64,000 nucleotides of DNA, from assembly GCF_022554085.1 (NCBI RefSeq), contig NZ_JAKFYR010000002.1, forward strand, positions 186,001-250,000, written 5' to 3'. Positions within the stretch are counted from its first letter, which is position 1. The number at the start of each line of letters is the position of its first letter. The notes beneath the pieces were generated by a model. It worked only from the letters and a program-made list of their open reading frames with translations, ran no database searches and was not told the DNA's origin. The position numbers and the translations under genes were made by a program. Source of the DNA: Rhodococcus sp. CH91. Lineage in GTDB: Bacteria; Actinomycetota; Actinomycetes; Mycobacteriales; Mycobacteriaceae. Positions 63,879-64,000 of the stretch are shown here, one piece after another.

Positions 63879-64000
63879 ATGATGTTCGCACTGGGCGTGG
63901 TGGTGTTCGCCCTCGGCATCGCCATCTCGATCGCCTTGCACGAGGCCGGCCACATGTGGACGGCGCAGAAGCTGGGCATGAAGGTCCGCCGCTACTACAT
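63879..64000 (+). CDS. rip1: site-2 intramembrane metalloprotease Rip1 (start only)
   Basis: Only the first 40 residues are in the window. They form a membrane helix containing the zinc motif HEAGH (HExxH) at residues 21-25, in [20 protein letters not shown]. This is the S2P/RseP family; in mycobacteria Rip1 (Rv2869c) cleaves anti-sigma factors. Position right after dxr supports the call. ATG 63879 follows TAGGAGGATC. Confidence 0.9.
   Translation, partial: MMFALGVVVFALGIAISIALHEAGHMWTAQKLGMKVRRYY

Overview
The window is about 64 kb of GC-rich chromosome from a mycolic-acid actinobacterium, most likely Rhodococcus or a close relative in Nocardiaceae. Nearly every gene is a recognisable core gene. 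The order follows, with local changes, the Mycobacterium tuberculosis block from Rv2980 down to Rv2869c: DUF3515, thiL, ung, FakA-like, recG, coaD, sepIVA, rnc, mutM, smc, ftsY, amt, glnB, glnD, ffh, rpsP, trmD, lppW, rplS, lepB, rnhB, yraN, yifB, dprA, viuB-like, xerC, M23, rpsB, tsf, pyrH, frr, cdsA, rlmN, DUF2631, dxr, rip1. Many starts are GTG, and GTGA or ATGA stop-start overlaps are common. No tRNA, rRNA or CRISPR array was seen.

Layout. 1-8.2 kb: DUF3515 (partial), thiL, a gamma-carbonic-anhydrase-fold gene, ung, a divergent enoyl-CoA hydratase and rpmB, then a FakA/DAK2 protein and recG. 8.4-22.3 kb: pyruvate carboxylase, rsmD-coaD, sepIVA, DUF177-rpmF-rnc-mutM, OsmC-acyP and smc-ftsY, closed by a strong terminator. 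22.4-26.8 kb: nitrogen genes amt-glnB-glnD behind a well-spaced GlnR-type operator. 26.9-37.7 kb: ffh, rpsP-khpA-rimM-trmD, an LppW-type lipoprotein, tex, an unknown membrane protein, rplS, lepB-rnhB and DUF2469. 37.7-42.8 kb: a five-gene SBP/permease/permease/ATPase/ATPase importer on the minus strand. 43.0-48.0 kb: yraN-yifB-dprA, with yifB (comM) broken by foreign DNA. 48-54.8 kb: a ClC exchanger, a DUF6953-type protein, a siderophore-interacting flavoprotein, a Bcr/CflA exporter, xerC, a MinD/ParA-like ATPase and an M23 protein. 55-64 kb: rpsB-tsf, pyrH-frr-cdsA, a methyltransferase, a CitE-like lyase, rlmN, DUF2631, dxr and the start of rip1.

The main accessory feature is an insertion of about 2,000 bp (roughly 44286-46285), much richer in AT than its surroundings. 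It cuts yifB/comM directly after the Walker B glutamate. Removing it restores an open reading frame of 502 codons. It carries no recognisable transposase or integrase. Its genes are a phage-type YopX gene, a ribbon-helix-helix-like gene overlapping it by ATGA, a two-helix membrane coiled-coil protein, and a possible 53-residue protein. The junction sits within 2 bp of the centre of a host dyad, which suggests site-specific integration. Since ComM and DprA both act on incoming DNA in natural transformation, the element may switch off a transformation gene, as AbaR islands do in Acinetobacter.

A second pattern is short tandem repeats at gene 3' ends. A 27-bp repeat lies inside the rnhB C-terminus. 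Two unrelated 25-bp arrays begin at a stop codon between convergent genes (54189-54253 and 60096-60194).
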